Below are positions 32,629 to 45,200 of a stretch of DNA of 64,000 nt, piece by piece (within the stretch, counting starts at the first letter, position 1; each line of letters opens with the position of its first letter). The notes beneath the pieces are model-generated. The model ran no database searches. It worked only from the letters and a program-made list of their open reading frames with translations, and was not told where the DNA came from. The stretch spans positions 3,479,583-3,543,582 of the forward strand of contig JYIP02000002.1 in NCBI GenBank assembly GCA_001051155.2, in the 5' to 3' direction. Position numbers and translations under genes: made by a program. Origin of the DNA: Chrysoporthe austroafricana. Lineage: Eukaryota > Ascomycota > Sordariomycetes > Diaporthales > Cryphonectriaceae.

Positions 32629-35349
32629 TCCTGTCCGTCCACCCCCCCTTGGGGGCCGCCTTGGCCAGACCGCTGAAGACTGCCGCGATGGACTCAAGGA
32701 TACTCCGATGCCGCGCCGCCCAGAAAAGCTTGCCCTCGGAAGCCAAGCCCTTTAGCAAACATATCACGAGGGCAAGATCAGGTGTGTGTACTGCCTGGGT
32801 AGTCCCTCTGGCCATGACGCCTGCCCCAGGCGATGTCAGACACTGCACACAGCGCAAGGTGGGAGGGTCATGCGACTAGGGGACTTCACAAAGGTGGCGA
32901 CCTCGTGGCGATTGTATTACCTTCCTCAGCGGCTCGGTTGCATCAGAGACATCTGTGGGATTGGCAGGCGATATTAGGACTGGACTTGAGGGCGGCACGA
33001 GTGACAGGCAGCCACCGATCGCCCCCGGGGGAGGAATTATCCGCGGCGCATTAGCAGCTGATTTAGGGCCTGATCAGATCCGGCAGCTTGGGTCAGACAG
33101 GGGAACGTGGATCCTTGCCTCGCTGCAGTTGGTCAGAGAGCCGCTGGCGACGGGACCGAGGGCCCCAACCATGTCAAATGTCGACTGTGTGATCCAGCTT
33201 CGAGCGCAGGCACATGGGGGGGCAACTGCACCTGTCGCGTGTGCTGTGCAGCTTGCATGGTGCCCGCCTAGTAAATGAATGTGGGGGTCCTCCCGACTGT
33301 CCGAAATGGCGCTGCTAGTGCTGGGGAGGGAGTACTCGGTATGGACCTCGTATTAGGCGTATCCGTATCGGGCCTCTATGTCCCCTCGTTGTCAACGTCT
33401 CAAGGCTAACTAAATCTTTTTTTTTTTCTCTTTCTTCTTGTTCGGCTACCTTGTCGACGCTTCGGTTGTGCCGCTATTCAGATTTTCCTGGTCTAGATTG
33501 AGAGAGAACTTCCGACCGGTCCATTGGGTCCCGAGGGCAGCACGTGGGCGGGCAGTGCCAGGTTGGGATATCGAGGTCAGACAGGATGGTGCAGCTTCTA
33601 GTGGCTGGCGTAGAAGCTGAAGGCCTGCGTGGTGCGTGGGCATGTCGTGTCGTCCGAGGAGTTTACTAGGCGATACTACTGCTCTGCAAATAGTACGGAG
33701 CCCGAGCCTGCCTATCACAGAGCCGCAACGACCCCAGGCACTGGGCCAATGACAGCGCTCGGCTCAGGAACGTGGTCCCGCAAGACGTGTCGATTCGCGG
33801 GGAAAGACGGGGACCCCGGTCGCCTTGGCGTGCGTGGCTTGCATGGGTTTAACGGTCCGCTCCCCGTTTGAGCCTCGCCTGCTTCGACGTCGACGTCGCC
33901 AGCGCCGCCGCCATTGAACGATTTGATAAAGGGCCGCCTTGGCGCATCAATTGCTCTTGGCAAAACTCCTATTCCCAGACTCTCCTCCCGCTCTACGGGT
34001 CGTGGCTGACGGGCAGGATCAGACTTTTCGTCGCCAGCGTGGCCCTAAGGGCCCAGTGGACAACCGACTGCCCGGGCAGTGCCTCTCGTGGGCGGGCACA
34101 TGGCACAGATGATTGGATTGGAAGCCGTCGTCTCGGGCTAGCTGTCAGGAACCTCCTCTGGCCATGGCACCGGCGAGGCCTTGTGGGCATCGTGCCGTGA
34201 TCCTCAACAGATTTGACGGTACCGTGCTCTTCATGTTACGTACTCTGGCGTTGCGCGACCTGCGCTGACGGCTGCACGCCAGCCATTGGCCTAGCCGCTG
34301 AATCCCTTCACATATCTGTAACACAGCGTCGGCCCTACTTGTGTGACTGTCGGCGCAGTTCGCAGGCTTGCAGGCCGTGAGTCGCCGGACGGGAGCTTGA
34401 GATCGTCTGCCTCGACAGGGCTCGCCTGATGCATGCTACCTCGGGCGGCGGCCCAATCAGCAGCCACAGGGACTGCCAGTACCTATCACATACACCGAGG
34501 GAGCTAGCATCGCGGGCGGCCGGTCAGGGGTCACTGATACCGGCTGACGGGTAGTGGCTGGCTCTAGAACCTGGCTTTGCCCCTTTCAAGCACCGACATA
34601 AGCTTCCAGAGCCCCGCTGGCGTCCGCTGCGTCTGAGACGGCGTCCCTATGTCGTCCTGGGCGTCCCGAAGCTTGACCGAGGACAAGGGCGGCATGACAC
34701 CTTTTAGCCTTCCAGGTGGGTCCGGCGGCCTAGCAAAGCCTCAGGCTTCCCGCGGCCACTTACCGATGGGCGGGTTCGAGGACGATTGCCACGGCGCCGA
34801 GTGAGGCCAGAACCTGTCGTTCACGTCCGTGGCCTCCAGGAGCGCCCGACTCGAGAGGCATCATCATCGCCTCATGCGCCTCGGTCCGGGTGGGTCGTGG
34901 GTCCCTCGAGCTGGGCCTAAGCTTGTTGAGCCTGCGTGCGGATCCTGCGCTAGAAGCCTACGAGATGGTGCAGCGATGTTGGGAGACGTTCCCAAGTGGG
35001 CCGGTACGTGATCGCCCGGGAGGGTTACCCTGTGAATCTGACGCAGATGCAGGGTGGATGTGGGTGTATGTCCGGAATGGAAGGCCTCGCCCACCTCCCA
35101 CATGGGCTACTGGGCTGTGTACCCATCCGTGTTGGCTGCCATCTCGAATATTAAATTACGGAGCGTCTCCTCGGCGAGCGGTGGTCAGCACGTTGCTGCG
35201 GTCCCTCTCCTCCTTCTCTTAAATGTTGCACTCTCCTCGATCTCCTGAGGTCGTCCGGGTGGTTTGACCCTCATCTCTTCGACGCCTCGTTGGTGCTCAC
35301 CCGAACCCAACCTATACGTGCCGGCGGGACTATAGTCTCAACCACCACG
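32629..35349. other. 2.7-kb intergenic region upstream of the phosphate permease
   Basis: No supportable gene. Short open frames on both strands are compositional. The last few hundred bases hold the permease promoter and leader. One CACGTG lies at 33541. Confidence 0.55.
33541..33546. promoter_or_regulatory. CACGTG box, possible NUC-1/Pho4 site
   Basis: A CACGTGGG element about 1.8 kb upstream of the phosphate permease. Pho4/NUC-1 bind CACGTG in phosphate-starvation promoters (established knowledge). The distance is large and no second copy was seen in the intergenic DNA, so the link is weak. Confidence 0.25.
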
Positions 35350-37326
35350 ATGTCCGCTCCCAAGGAGTCATCCGCCGCTGCCGTCTCCAAGACGAGCGGC
35401 GGCAACGCAGCCTTCTATAATTTCCATAATGACTTCGTATGTTCCGTTCCGCCTTCGGTACGCCCGCCTGCTGAGCGTTGCTTACCCTGACCAATGCGTA
35501 GGTCCACGTTCAAGACCCCAATGAGCGGCGTCGTCTTGCCCTCGCCGAGATCGACAAGGCTCCCTTCGGCTGGTACCATGTGAGGGCCATCTTGGTTGCC
35601 GGCGTCGGTTTCTTCACGGACTCTTACGATATCTTCGCCGTGTCTCTCCTTACGACCATGCTTGGCATTGTCTACTATCCCGGTGAGGGCAAGATGCCCG
35701 TCAGCAGCGACACCGCCATCAAGCTGGCCACCAGCGCTGGTACTGTTGTTGGTCAGTTTGGCTTCGGTGCTCTCGCAGATATTGTACGTGCTTCACCCAC
35801 CGCGGACCAGTATGAGCTTCTTGGGCGCCTGGGGGCGGCCTTGAGAGGCAGAGTGGGAAGTAGCTGCTGACCATTGCTCTCCAGGTCGGTCGTAAGCGGA
35901 TGTATGGGCTGGAGCTCATGGTCATCATCTTCGCCACCCTCGCCCACGCCCTCACCAGCGGCTCCCCCTCCATCAACATCATCGGCGTTATCATCTTCTG
36001 GCGTGTGGTGATGGGTATCGGTATCGGCGGTGACTACCCTCTCTCCTCCATCATCACCTCCGAGTTCGCGACCACCAAGTGGCGAGGCGCCATGATGGGC
36101 TCCGTCTTCGCCATGCAGGGCATCGGCCAGCTCTGTGCCGCCTTCATCATGCTCTTCGTGACCCTGGGCTTCAAGGACGCCCTCTCGGCCTCGACCAAGC
36201 CGGCCAACTGCACGGGCGACTGCGCCGTCGCCGTCGACAAGATGTGGCGGACGCTCATCGGCTTCGGCGCCGTCCCCGGCTGCATCGCCCTCTACTTCCG
36301 CCTGACCATCCCCGAGACGCCCCGCTACACGTTCGACGTCGCCAGGGACGTCGAGAAGGCCGACCAGGACGCCAAGTACTACGTCAGCGGCAAGCGCGGC
36401 GAGGCCAGCGTCGACGAGACCGCCCGCATCGCCGCGGCCAAGAACGCCAACGAGGCCATGCACGTCCCCAAGGCCAGCTTCGGCGACTTCATGCGCCACT
36501 ACGCCAAGCCCAAGAACGGCCTGCTGCTCGCCGGCACCGCCCTGTCGTGGTTCTTCCTCGATGTCGCCTACTACGGTCTCTCGCTGAACAACGCCACCAT
36601 CCTCCAGGCCATCGGGTACTCCACCACCGGCGCCAAGACGACGTACGAGTACCTGTACAACACCGCCATCGGCAACCTGATCATCGTCCTCGCCGGTGCC
36701 GTGCCCGGGTACTGGTTCACCGTCGCCACGGTTGACACCGTGGGCCGCAAGCCGATCCAGTTCGCCGGCTTCGCGATCTTGACCGTCCTCTTCATCATCA
36801 TGGGCTTCGGCTATGACAAGCTGGGCGAGAAGGGCCTACTGGCCGTCTACGTTCTGGCGCAGTTCTTCTTCAACTTCGGCCCCAACTCGACGACGTTCAT
36901 CGTGCCCGGCGAGTGTTTCCCGACTCGCTACCGTTCGACGTCGCACGGTATCTCGGCCGCATCCGGCAAGATCGGCTCCATCATCGGTAAGACCTGCCCC
37001 CGCCTGCCATCTAATAATCGAAATATCTTCATGCTAACTCGTGTCTACTCATAGGCCAAGGTGCTATCGCTCCCCTCCGCACCCGCGGTGCCACCAGCTC
37101 CAACGCTAGCCCCTGGCTCAACCACGTGCTGGAGATCTACTCTCTCTTCATGCTCATGGGCTGCTTCTCGACCCTGCTCATCAAGGAGACCAAGAGGAAG
37201 ACGCTCGAGGAGCTCGCCGAGGACGACGACTACACCACGCACCACCACGACTTGACCTCCAGCGTGGAGAGCGGCGTGATTGAGAAGGACCGGATCGACG
37301 AGGGGGCCAACACCCCTGAGCCCTAA
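35350..37326 (+). CDS. PHO84: High-affinity inorganic phosphate:H+ symporter, PHO84 type
   Basis: Four exons, 35350-35436, 35502-35783, 35885-36986 and 37055-37326, with introns of 65, 101 and 68 bp; the product is 580 aa (yeast Pho84 is 587). This is a major facilitator with 12 expected membrane segments. TM1 has GVGFFTDSYDIFAVSLL; the signature MGIGIGGDYPLSS follows in TM4; a large charged central loop (about residue 250-320) precedes TM7; and FGPNSTTFIVPGECFPTRYR with GISAASGKIGS lies in the C-terminal half. Such carriers import Pi with protons at the plasma membrane and are usually induced by Pi starvation (family knowledge; the Neurospora counterpart is PHO-5). The start is the ATG giving MSAPKESS. 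The C-terminus is cytosolic and acidic. Confidence 0.95.
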
Positions 37327-38062
37327 GCGGAGCGCCGCCGCGGGGCCTGTCCGAAAAAGTTTTATCTCTGTGCTGCCGCGGTCCGTGGCCGCCCGGCCGC
37401 GGGCGCAGGTTCAGCACTGCATGTTGGAGGCTCTCTCTTTGTGCAGTGTGTCAGTTTCGATGGATTATATATACCCTCCCTTTTGTGATGGTTATACAGC
37501 ATGTAATAGAATGCGAGACGACGTAGTCGCCAATCTTCTCTTCTGTATCCTGCTGCGCGGGTGTCAAGAGCCGGCTGCAAATGTGACTTGGCCCTAGAGG
37601 TTTTCCGGGTTCTCGAGATTTTTGCCTTTCTCGTAAGCTTCATGCCCCGTTTCAGGACGGGTTTGGTCAATGCTGCCCCTGGGACGTCTGTGCGATGGCT
37701 TCGCACCTCAGCATGCTATCACCCTGCGGCGTTCGTCTAGTGGCTGTTGAACTGAGGTCAAGTTTCAAGATTGCCCTTTAGGTCGATGAGGAAACCTGGT
37801 CAGCAAGTCTTTGGGAACCTTCCTGGTCTGTGCGAGATAGCAATCTTCGAAGAGACTTTCAATCTATCAAAAGCTTTCGAGTGACTACCTGTTTATAAGA
37901 GCTTCTTAGGGTAACAACCAACCAATCCTACAAACATTCGTCTGTCTTAGTACTCAAAGTCGAGTTCTGATCCTTAGCCCTACCGAATACATCAGAAGTC
38001 CCTATAGTATATGACCCGGCAAACGCCTTGACGGCACCCGAACATCACAGGTTAAAGTGCGA
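37327..38062. other. Convergent 3' flanks, no gene
   Basis: The permease and the FAD monooxygenase converge here. This is 3' untranslated DNA, moderately AT-rich in its second half. A short A-box-like stretch near 37732 is not a tRNA. Confidence 0.55.
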
Positions 38063-39670
38063 TCAATGGTCCCCGTTCACCCCATTCGTCCCATTCGTCG
38101 TCGTCGCGTCGTCCGAGGCCAGCCTCCCAAACACCTCGTCGAACCTCTCGGCGGCATCCCTCACGCAGTCGTGCTCGTAAATCATCTTCTGCACGTCCGG
38201 GCTCGCCCACTTGTCGGGGATCGCGCCCTTCTTCTCCCGGTGCTCCCGGAACTGCCGGTCCCTCTCCTCGCGCGCCTTGCCCTCGCCCAGGTGGAGCTGC
38301 CGGCCCGAGTAGGCGGCCATGTCGACGAGCGCGGTGGTGCGGTCCTTGCGCATGGCCTCGTAGGCCTTGAGCGCGCGGGCGACGGTCTGCGGCCGGGCGT
38401 CCGGGATCCGGCTCAGCACCTCGGCGATGACGGCGCCGTCCTCGATGGCCATCGCGGCGCCCTGCGACAGGTGCGGCAGCGTGGGGTGGCACGCGTCGCC
38501 CAGCAGCGCGACGGACCCGACGCTCCACGTGGACAGCGGGTGGTACTGGCGCAGCTTCCACTCGATGACCTCGCCGTCCGGGACGAGGTCCAGCATGCGG
38601 CGCACCAGCGGGCAGAAGTCGCCGTACACGCGCATCATCTCGGCCTTGGAGCCCTTGGTGGTGTAGGTGGCGCTCACGGCGCCGGCGAAGTTGACGTCGG
38701 GTTGCGCCGACGAGAGGTTGTAGATGGTCTTGCCCGCGACGGGGTACGCGATGATGTGGCGGCGCTCGCCGATCCACCGCACCACGCAGTCGCTGTCGAG
38801 CAGCGCCACCATCTCCGGGTCGTGCGCCATGTCCTCGCGCCGCAGCATGATCCGGTACGAGGCCTGCCCCGTGTCGGCCTCGCGGGACGCCTCGCCGACG
38901 TGGGCGAGGATGGCGCCGCGCGTCAGGGACTTGATGCCGTCGGCCGCGAGGAGGACGTCCGCCTCGGCCTGGTAGGGCTCGCCGTCGTGCGGCTGCACGG
39001 TGAACCGCGCGCGCGGCGCGAAGGCCTCGATGCTGACGACGGGGTTGCCGAGCCGGAACCGCACGGCGGGCTCCCGCAGGCACCCCTCGTACATGCCGCC
39101 GGCCAGGTCGGCCCGGTGGCCGGTGCAGTGCGGGTAGCCGTATTTGGCCTCGATGTCCGGCATGTCGACGTGCGCCAGCTCCTCGTTCGTGCTGCCCTCT
39201 GCCGCCGGGGGAAGATTACACCAACGTCAGCCCTGCTGCTAAGCCCGGAGCCGCCAGCGCGCGCCGCGGGGCGGACGGCTCCTCTTCCTCCCTCCCCCTC
39301 CAGACACCATGCTACAGAGCGGAGGGCTACTACTCACGTCTTATACTCGTCTCCTGCACGTTCGTGGCCGCGGCGTAGATCTCCTTCCAGCACCCCAGCC
39401 TGTCGAGGATCCTCGCCATGTTGGGGGCCATCTGGATCCCGGCGCCGACGAAGCCGAGGCCGGGCGCGTGCTCGTAGACCGTCACCTTCTTGAAGCCCTT
39501 CTTGGCCAGCGCGAGGGCGCACCCCAAGCCGCCCATGCCTGTGCCCCGCCACAGAGATCAGCCGTGTGCTCCCGCGCAGAAGGGCGCGCACCGCACAGAA
39601 CACCCCCTTCCGGGGGCGGATGCTTACCGGCGCCGATGACGGCGATGTCGAGGTCGAACTGGTCGCCCAT
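38063..39670 (-). CDS. FAD-dependent monooxygenase, salicylate hydroxylase-like
   Basis: Three exons, 39670-39628, 39538-39338 and 39198-38063, with introns of 89 and 139 bp in phases 1 and 1; the product is 459 aa. It is a class A flavoprotein hydroxylase. The Rossmann FAD motif is G13-A-G15-M-G-G18 with Glu37 ending strand 2 (VTVYEH); the DG motif is ADG at Asp168 (LLAADGIKS); and the GD motif is ALLGDACHP near residue 316. The segment GSTNEELAHVDM and the C-terminal half match fungal salicylate 1-monooxygenase-like enzymes, which hydroxylate aromatic rings with NAD(P)H and O2 (family knowledge). The exact substrate cannot be told. The C-terminus has a low-complexity NGTNGVNG tail, common in fungal accessory oxidases. 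The gene stands alone, with no biosynthetic partners visible. Confidence 0.88.
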
Positions 39671-42200
39671 CCTGTCTGTCCGTGCTCGCTGCTGTACGGG
39701 AGGGAGGACAGGAGGAAGCCTGGGTCTGTAGGGCGCCGATCGGGCAGGTGGAAAAAGATCAAGCTGGCGGGACTGGCCCACTTCGGGATGGGATGGGCCA
39801 GGCAGGTGGGCAGCGCAACAGGAAGCAGGCCTGTGGAGAGGGAGGCGACCGGCGGATGTTGGTCCAGTCCGCTGTTACTACTACTACACAACCCCCGTCG
39901 CGGACGAGCAGATCACCACGGCATCGACATCGTGAAGATATATTACGAGCAGGCCAGCCGGAGACCAGGCGCCGGATCCGGGCACGACAGAAAGCCCGCC
40001 GCGACAAGATGTCGTATGTCGAGCCTCGCGCCGGGGAAATCCTCGGCGCCCAAAAATCGACGCCGACGGCGCGCACCGGTTCTGCCGGGGCGGGTGTGGG
40101 GGGGAAGTAGATGACCCGCGGGCGGGCAGGGCACGGCAGCAAGATATTCCCCCCCCAAATACGCTTTGCGAAGGAAAACCGCGGGGCCAGCAGCAGCAGT
40201 GTCGGCCATAGCAGGCCAACCCCCCCAGGGAGTGGTGGAGACCCAGGCCGACAGACCGCACAGGGCGACGACCCGTCGCCCAGGCCTCAAACGGGTCGCC
40301 GGCTTATCGTGGGACGATGGTAGTAGGGCAACGAGGCCTGTGCCGCGCCCGTGAGTCGTCGCGTAGGCTGGGCATCATGATCACAAGCGAGGCTGTTCGA
40401 CGTCGAGAGCCGACTGGATGAATCGCGACGGATGAGACCTCGGGAGACGACGAAGAGAGGATATGAAGGCGACCGATCCTCCCTGTGCTGTTGCCTCTGC
40501 AAGGGCCCACAGGGTGAAATGATTGCGGGGTTTCTAGCGAGGGGCTGTCATAGTTCTGTGCTGCCAGGTCCAGATAAGGTGCGATGTCGTGTTGGTCGCC
40601 AACGGTGTCGTAAGTGCGCATCGAGATCTGGTGATACAGCACTACATTGTACGGACGTACTATGTTATTATCGACGCGCTGGTGGTGACAAGGGGCTTTC
40701 CTGGGCGGGGGGTTGGTTGGTTGGTTGGTGATCTCAAGGGCGGGCAGTGCTGCAACTGGCCTGGCGCGGTCGAGACGGGACCTAAGATCCGACTCTCACT
40801 CAGCCTCAGGCAAGTAATCCGTTCTAGCAGCGGCTAAGTAGTAGTAGCAGTTGGCAACAGTTGGCCAGCAGTTGGCGACAGGGGGTCACTTATGCCTCAG
40901 CTGACAGCGGCACGGCGCGGCGCCTGTTCGTCTCTGTGCTCGGTCCATCCCGGCTCACATGCGTCGCTTTGTCCTTTGTTCCCCTTGTGTTTACTTACTT
41001 GCAACAGAGGCACATGCAATTAGGGTTTCCCCTGTCCACTTTTGGGGCTGAGATCGTGGACGGCTCCCGCACGCGAGAACGACGGGTGGGGCGTCAGCCT
41101 CGGTGGTTACAGGTACATGACTGGGCGGCCAGCCTGCCAATGTAATGCCACAGTGTCACAGGTTGGATCTGACGGCGGAGACCGCTGGCCTGGAGATCTT
41201 GGTTCAGGGTCTCCGGCATGCGCTCTTACGTCAGGGCCAATCACCGCCGGCGCACCAGCGCACCGGGGGCGCAGCTGGAACAGGCGCGACAGGCCCTGCA
41301 GCGGTACAGTACAAGGGCCCGGCAGGCCTGGAGGCCGCACCGCCTGCACCGCCCACCACTGTCGCTGGACTGTACCCCTGGTGCTTGCCCTGGCGCCCTG
41401 GCGCCCTAGTGCCGTGGCGCCCTGGACCGCCCCCGTGCAGCCGCCGACGTCACATTGATTGCGGTGAGCCCAGGGCCAATCGTCGGCCGAGTCGAGTTGG
41501 GCAAGGCGCGGGCCAAGCTTTCCACGATTCCCTGTTTCACCCTTCACGATTATATCGACCTGGGAAGGGAGCGCGGCCCGGCACCCTGGCGGCCCGGATC
41601 TTGGTCCTGCTCCCCAGACGCAAGACGCAGACTCAGACTCACTCCATAACCAGACCGACCAGCCAGGCCAGCTCGGGCGACAACCCTCCCGACCTAGAAA
41701 CATCTTCCCGTCGTCGAAACAATCCCTCGGACGCTACCAGACAAAGGCCCCATTGTCCTCGTTGCATCTATTCCTGTCGCCTGTCTCGAAAGACGACAGC
41801 CCATCACCGCAGGCTCGCCGGTTCGACGTCCTCACGGTACCCAGCGCCGTTCCTTTGTTCCTTCGCAGGGCCAAGAGCGAACACTGTCGCTGATAATTGA
41901 TCGTCCAATTGAAGCGGTCGATCATCATCAACCTGGCACCGTTGACAATGTTGCCCCTCGCCTAGTCCGATCCGACCCCGTTCACTTCGCGTAACGTCTT
42001 ACTTACCCTGAACCACACCACGAGACCTCGACGCAACCTCAACTGCATACTAAACCCGCCAGCTTCGACAACCCACCGCCCGCCCTCCTCCTCAGACCCC
42101 GTACGCGCCGTCTCGACCTGGCATACCGCACATACCTGAGCTAGCTGCGCACGCGCGCCCAGAGACCGGAAGGGTTCACGCCCTCTCCATCCCATCCAGC
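39671..42200. other. 2.5-kb intergenic region between the monooxygenase and the CSC1-type channel
   Basis: This divergent upstream DNA shows no supportable gene. The last 600 bp before 42201 are pyrimidine-rich on the plus strand, as expected for a promoter and leader of a fungal gene. Confidence 0.55.
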
Positions 42201-45200
42201 ATGGTCAACAGCACCGACACCAGCGCCGGGTCTGGCACTGCCCAGGCCTACTCTGGCTATGGCCTGGAATCCTTTCTCGCCTCCCTCGCCGTCTCCGTCG
42301 CTGTGGCCGGCGTCCAGATCGGCCTGTTCCTCCTCCTGAGGAACAAAATCGCGAGAATCTACAAGCCAAAAACCTTCTTGGTGCCAGAACGAGAGAGAAC
42401 GTGAGTCCGTCCCAGCCACCCGCCGCCCGGGTCTTTTGCCCATCTGTTATATCTCTGTCTGCTTTCCCCCCAGTCTAGATGTCCAGCCACTCGTCCCTCA
42501 GCCCTCGCGCCGCTTGCTGTGTCGGTTCGAGCTATGCCGCTAACATGACTGTAGTGAACCACCGCCCGCATCGCCATGGGCACTGATCACCGGCCTGATG
42601 AAGGTCCCGGACCGGGAGGTCATCAACAAGTGCGGCTTAGACGCGTATTTCTTCTTGAGATATCTGAAGACGCTTCTTGTTATTTTCATCCCTCTGACAT
42701 GCGTCATCTTGCCCATCCTCCTCCCTATCAACTACGTTGATGGCAGGGGCACGAATCTCTGGACCAACACCACGACGAGCGACGATGCTAACGCTGTTGT
42801 CGGGCTTAGCGTGCTCGCGTGGGGCAATGTCAAGACCGAGAACTATGAGCGCTACTGGGCACACCTCATCCTCGCACTCACCGTTATCATATGGGTCTGC
42901 TACGTGGTCTTCGCGGAGATGAAGGTGTTTGTGCGCGTGCGCCAGGACTGGCTGACCAGCGCTGAGCACCGGCTCAGGGCCTCGGCCACCACCGTCCTGG
43001 TTTCCTCCATACCGAAGAAATGGCTCAGCGAAGAGGCTTTGCGCGGACTGTTTGACGTGTTCCCCGGAGGTATTAAGAACATCTGGCTCACGCAAGACTT
43101 TACCCCGCTCCTCGACAAGATCAAGAAGAGGGACAGCATCCATCAGCAGCTAGAAGCTGCCGAGAGCGATCTGATCCGGGAGTGCAAGAAGCGGCAGCTG
43201 CAGCAGCGCGAGAAGGACGAGAAGGCGCAGCGCAAGCAGCTGCGCACCAACAAACCAACCAAGAAGGAGCGCGCTCAGAGGCAGAAGGTCGAAGACCAGG
43301 AAGCCCGACACCGGGCACAGGCCGAGGAGGGGCTTACCATGGGTGAGCACGGCGTAGAGCTGGCCGATGCACAAGCCGCCAACGCCATCGCCCACCCTGA
43401 GGACCGCCCCCACGGCCAGCCAGACCCATTCAAGCCTTTCAACGCGGTCGGCAAGGTCTTCAAGAGCAGCGCGAACGCGGTCGAGCGAGCTGGGCATGGG
43501 GTCCGCGGTGGCTTGTCCACCGTGACCCATGGCATCGATAATGAGATAGGGAGGAGCGGTGGGTTTATTCCAACCACCGGACGTCCGTCGACGAGCACCT
43601 CCGACCGCCGCTTTGCAGCCGCCAATGGTGAGAGGCCGAAGGTGTCTTTTGCCTCGGAGTACACGCGAGAGCAATCGGAATACCAACCGTCAAAGAAGAG
43701 TTCCGATCTGCAGGAGCTGACTGGCCACCATCACATCAACACGACGCGCCATATCGACAATATCGATGATATGTACGTCAAGGAATCCACGAAATGGTAC
43801 CAGTTCTGGAAGCCTCCTTCCGGAGGTTATACCTCGCCTGTTCCCCAGGGCACCAAGGACGGCAAGAATCCATTCGACCAGGAGGAATCACTGTGGACGC
43901 AGATCAAGCAGTACATACCATTCCTGGGCGGAGACGAGGATCTCGTTGAGTATCCTATGTACGTCAACCCTGGCCAGACGGAGGTGTACCAAGAGCAGTC
44001 TGCCCCCGAATGGGAGAAGTGGATCAAGGCTAAGGATCGCCCACACCATCGCCTTCCTCTCTTCGACTTTACCCCCTCCTGGCTTCCCGGTCTTCCACTC
44101 ATCCACAAGAAGGTCGATACCATTTACTGGTGCCGGCAGGAGCTCGCCCGGCTGAACGTGGAAATCGAAGAGGACCAGAAGAACCCCGAGCGTTTCCCCA
44201 AGATGACGTCTGCGTTTATTCAGTTCAACAACCAGTCGGCAGCGCACATGGCCTGTCAAAGCGTTATACATCATGTCCCCAAACACATGGCACCTCGGGT
44301 GGTGGAGGTCAGTCCCGAGGACGTCATATGGGACAACATGGCAATGGTTCGTATTTCAGACCCCTCGCCTCCTCTTAGACTGTTGGGTACTAATCGATCT
44401 TGTAGAGCTGGTGGATGCAGTGGAGTCGGGTCATGCTAGCCTGTGGTTTCGTCTTTGGAATGGTCGTCCTCTGGGGTATTCCCGTGGCGTTCTCTGCCTC
44501 TCTCTCCGAGATCGACTCCATGATCCAGAAATACTCGTGGCTCGGATTTTTGAAGGAGAATGCTTCTGTCTACAAATTCGTCAAGCTGGCTGCGGCTGTC
44601 CTGCCTCAAGCATTCCTCGCCATCATCCTCGCCCTGGTCCCGATCGTCTTGAACCTGATCGCCGAGTTTCAGGGTGTGAAAACCGGAGCTTCCAGGTCAG
44701 AATGGGTCCAGATATATTACTTCTTCTGTAAGTGATGGTCACCCTCCGGTGTTGTTCTGTGTAGCTCATGACTGACCCCCGTACAGTCCTATTCGTTGAA
44801 GTCTTTCTGGTCGTCTCCATCACCTCTGGAGCACTTCAGACCATCGCGAACGTTGCGTCAGACATAGAGAGCCTGCCGACCCTTCTGGCTGAAAATCTAC
44901 CCGATGCTTCGAATTATTTCTTCTCCTACTTGTTGCTGCAGGGTGCATCTGTCAGCTCCGGAACACTGTTGCAAGTCTCGGCTTTGGTATGTGGGCTTTT
45001 TCCTTCAACGGCATTTCCGTGGTCTATGTCTGCCTCGTGAGAGCTGTGGAACGGGTTGCTGACTACAACCAGGCAATGTGGTATGTGTTGTCGAGGATCC
45101 TCGACAGCACCGCAAGGGCGAAATTCATCCGCCAGACCTCGCTTCCTCAAGTCAAGTGGGGCTCATTCTTTCCCGTCTATACGAATTTCGCCTGCATAGC

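Noticed and set aside
32955..34200. Several 80-110-codon frames between HGH1 and the phosphate permease
   Set aside because: Overlapping frames on both strands, no splice-consistent extension, no recognisable domain.
37725..37800. A-box-like TCGTCTAGTGG resembling a tRNA start
   Set aside because: No GGTTCGANNCC B-box follows at the proper spacing and no cloverleaf closes.
38057..39493. 478-codon plus-strand frame opposite the FAD monooxygenase
   Set aside because: It is the antisense of a well-supported GC-rich gene with all flavoprotein motifs on the other strand.
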